Shown: one piece after another, positions 5,377-5,827 of the stretch
How the letters are laid out: the number at the start of each line of letters is the position of its first letter
Position numbering within the stretch: the stretch's first letter is position 1
From: an uncultured Lachnospiraceae bacterium
GTDB taxonomy: Bacteria > Bacillota > Clostridia > Lachnospirales > Lachnospiraceae
Reading direction: 5' to 3'
DNA length: 5,827 bases
Assembly: GCA_910577645.1 (NCBI GenBank)
Contig: CAJTOL010000055.1
Coordinates: 1 to 5,827 of the forward strand
Made by a program: the position numbers and the translations under genes
The notes under the pieces: model-generated
What the model was told of the DNA's origin: nothing
Databases searched by the model: none
What the model saw: only the letters and a program-made list of their open reading frames with translations

Positions 5377-5827
5377 ATGATCAAAAAAGACATGAGCAGG
5401 AAAAGCCGCAAAAGCAATAAAGCGAATAAGGTTTTGAAAGCCGCCGGAGCTGCCGGTATTATTCTCGGCGGAGCTGCTATGGATGCCAATGTTGTGTTTG
5501 CAGCTGAGCTGGAGGGAGAGCTGGAAGCACAGCAGGAAGATCCTGTTGAGGAAGAATTCCAGGAAGTGCAAGAAGAAGTACAGCAGCAGGAAGAAATGCC
5601 GGATACTACAGGCGGAGAAGATACAGCCAGTGGCGGAGACACAGCAGGCAGCGAAGATACAGCTGGCGGCGGAGACACAGCAGGCAGCGAAGATACAGCC
5701 GGCGGCGGAGATACTACAGGCGGAGAAGATACAACCGGTGGCGGAGACACTACAGGCGGAGAAGATACAACCGGTGGCGGAGATGCTACAGGCGGAGAAG
5801 ATACAACCGGTGGCGGAGATGCTACAG
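5377..5827 (+). CDS. Secreted acidic repeat protein, N-terminal part (runs off the window)
   Basis: ATG at 5377 follows AAGGGGAAAAG; the frame is open to the window end and gives 150 residues. Residues 1-43 look like a signal peptide: a strongly basic start (MIKKDMSRKSRKSNKANK), a hydrophobic core (VLKAAGAAGIILGG) and a likely cleavage at about VFAA|E. Then comes a very acidic Glu/Gln-rich stretch (44-74), and from residue 76 a 12-residue repeat of the form D-T-T-G-G-E-D-T-T-G-G-G. The repeats resemble flexible wall-spanning or linker regions of surface proteins. Any adhesive or anchoring domain would lie beyond the window, so the function is unknown. Its position after the GGDEF and BTAD-type genes suggests that it, or its operon, is their target (inference). 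Confidence 0.85.
   Translation, partial: MIKKDMSRKSRKSNKANKVLKAAGAAGIILGGAAMDANVVFAAELEGELEAQQEDPVEEEFQEVQEEVQQQEEMPDTTGGEDTASGGDTAGSEDTAGGGDTAGSEDTAGGGDTTGGEDTTGGGDTTGGEDTTGGGDATGGEDTTGGGDAT
5602..5827 (+). repeat. In-frame 36-bp tandem repeats (about 6.25 copies seen)
   Basis: These are 12-codon units beginning at residue 76 and reaching the window end. The first is DTTGGEDTASGG, then two DTAGSEDTAGGG, two DTTGGEDTTGGG and one DATGGEDTTGGG, with another just starting. Each unit is itself two six-residue half-repeats. The later copies are nearly identical at the DNA level, which suggests recent duplication. Since 36 is divisible by three, changes in copy number keep the frame. Confidence 0.92.

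Noticed and set aside
5325..5750. Minus-strand frame rich in Pro, Ser and Val opposite the repeat region
   Set aside because: It is the antisense reading of the Gly/Asp/Thr repeats and has no ribosome binding site; the plus frame has a signal peptide and start signals.
5602..5827. CRISPR-like array
   Set aside because: The repeats are contiguous with no unique spacers and are translated in frame.

Overview
The window looks like a piece of a Gram-positive Clostridia chromosome, most likely a gut Lachnospiraceae. The reasons are the strong AGGAGG-type ribosome binding sites, moderate GC, an Rpn-type nuclease tail, a small serine recombinase of a style common in that family, and a pair of GGDEF and BTAD/SARP-type regulators. 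The species cannot be read from the sequence.

Left part (1-541): the last 46 codons of an Rpn/PD-(D/E)XK family nuclease, then about 400 bases of mostly non-coding or decayed sequence. This stretch holds one doubtful small ORF, a convincing rho-independent terminator (366-404), and a strong ribosome binding site that leads into an ORF of only 11 codons. Next, on the minus strand (542-1912), is a protein that joins a family 2 glycosyltransferase to a complete hypoxanthine (deoxyinosine)-DNA glycosylase domain, which is an unexpected fusion.

Centre (1913-3021): a divergent intergenic region with a long hairpin, then a serine recombinase of the resolvase/invertase type (2138-2740). Only 22 bases after its stop codon is a 130-bp segment (2763-2892) bounded by perfect 16-bp inverted repeats. 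Inside it is a near-consensus sigma-A promoter (TTGAAA, 17 bp, TATAAT) that points left, towards the recombinase. If the segment were inverted, the promoter would point right, into the regulator genes. This is the strongest candidate for an undescribed system here: a phase-variable promoter switch beside its likely invertase.

Right part (3022-5827): a GGDEF protein with an intact GGDEF motif and inhibitory site, then a BTAD/SARP-type transcription regulator. Both end in the same degenerate GGDEF-like module. After them comes the start of a secreted, acidic protein with in-frame 36-bp tandem repeats, which runs off the window. My inferred model is that recombinase-driven inversion switches the two regulators on or off in a subpopulation, and that they in turn control a surface or secreted repeat protein. 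The sequence shows the parts. The inversion itself, the c-di-GMP activity and the regulatory link are inference.
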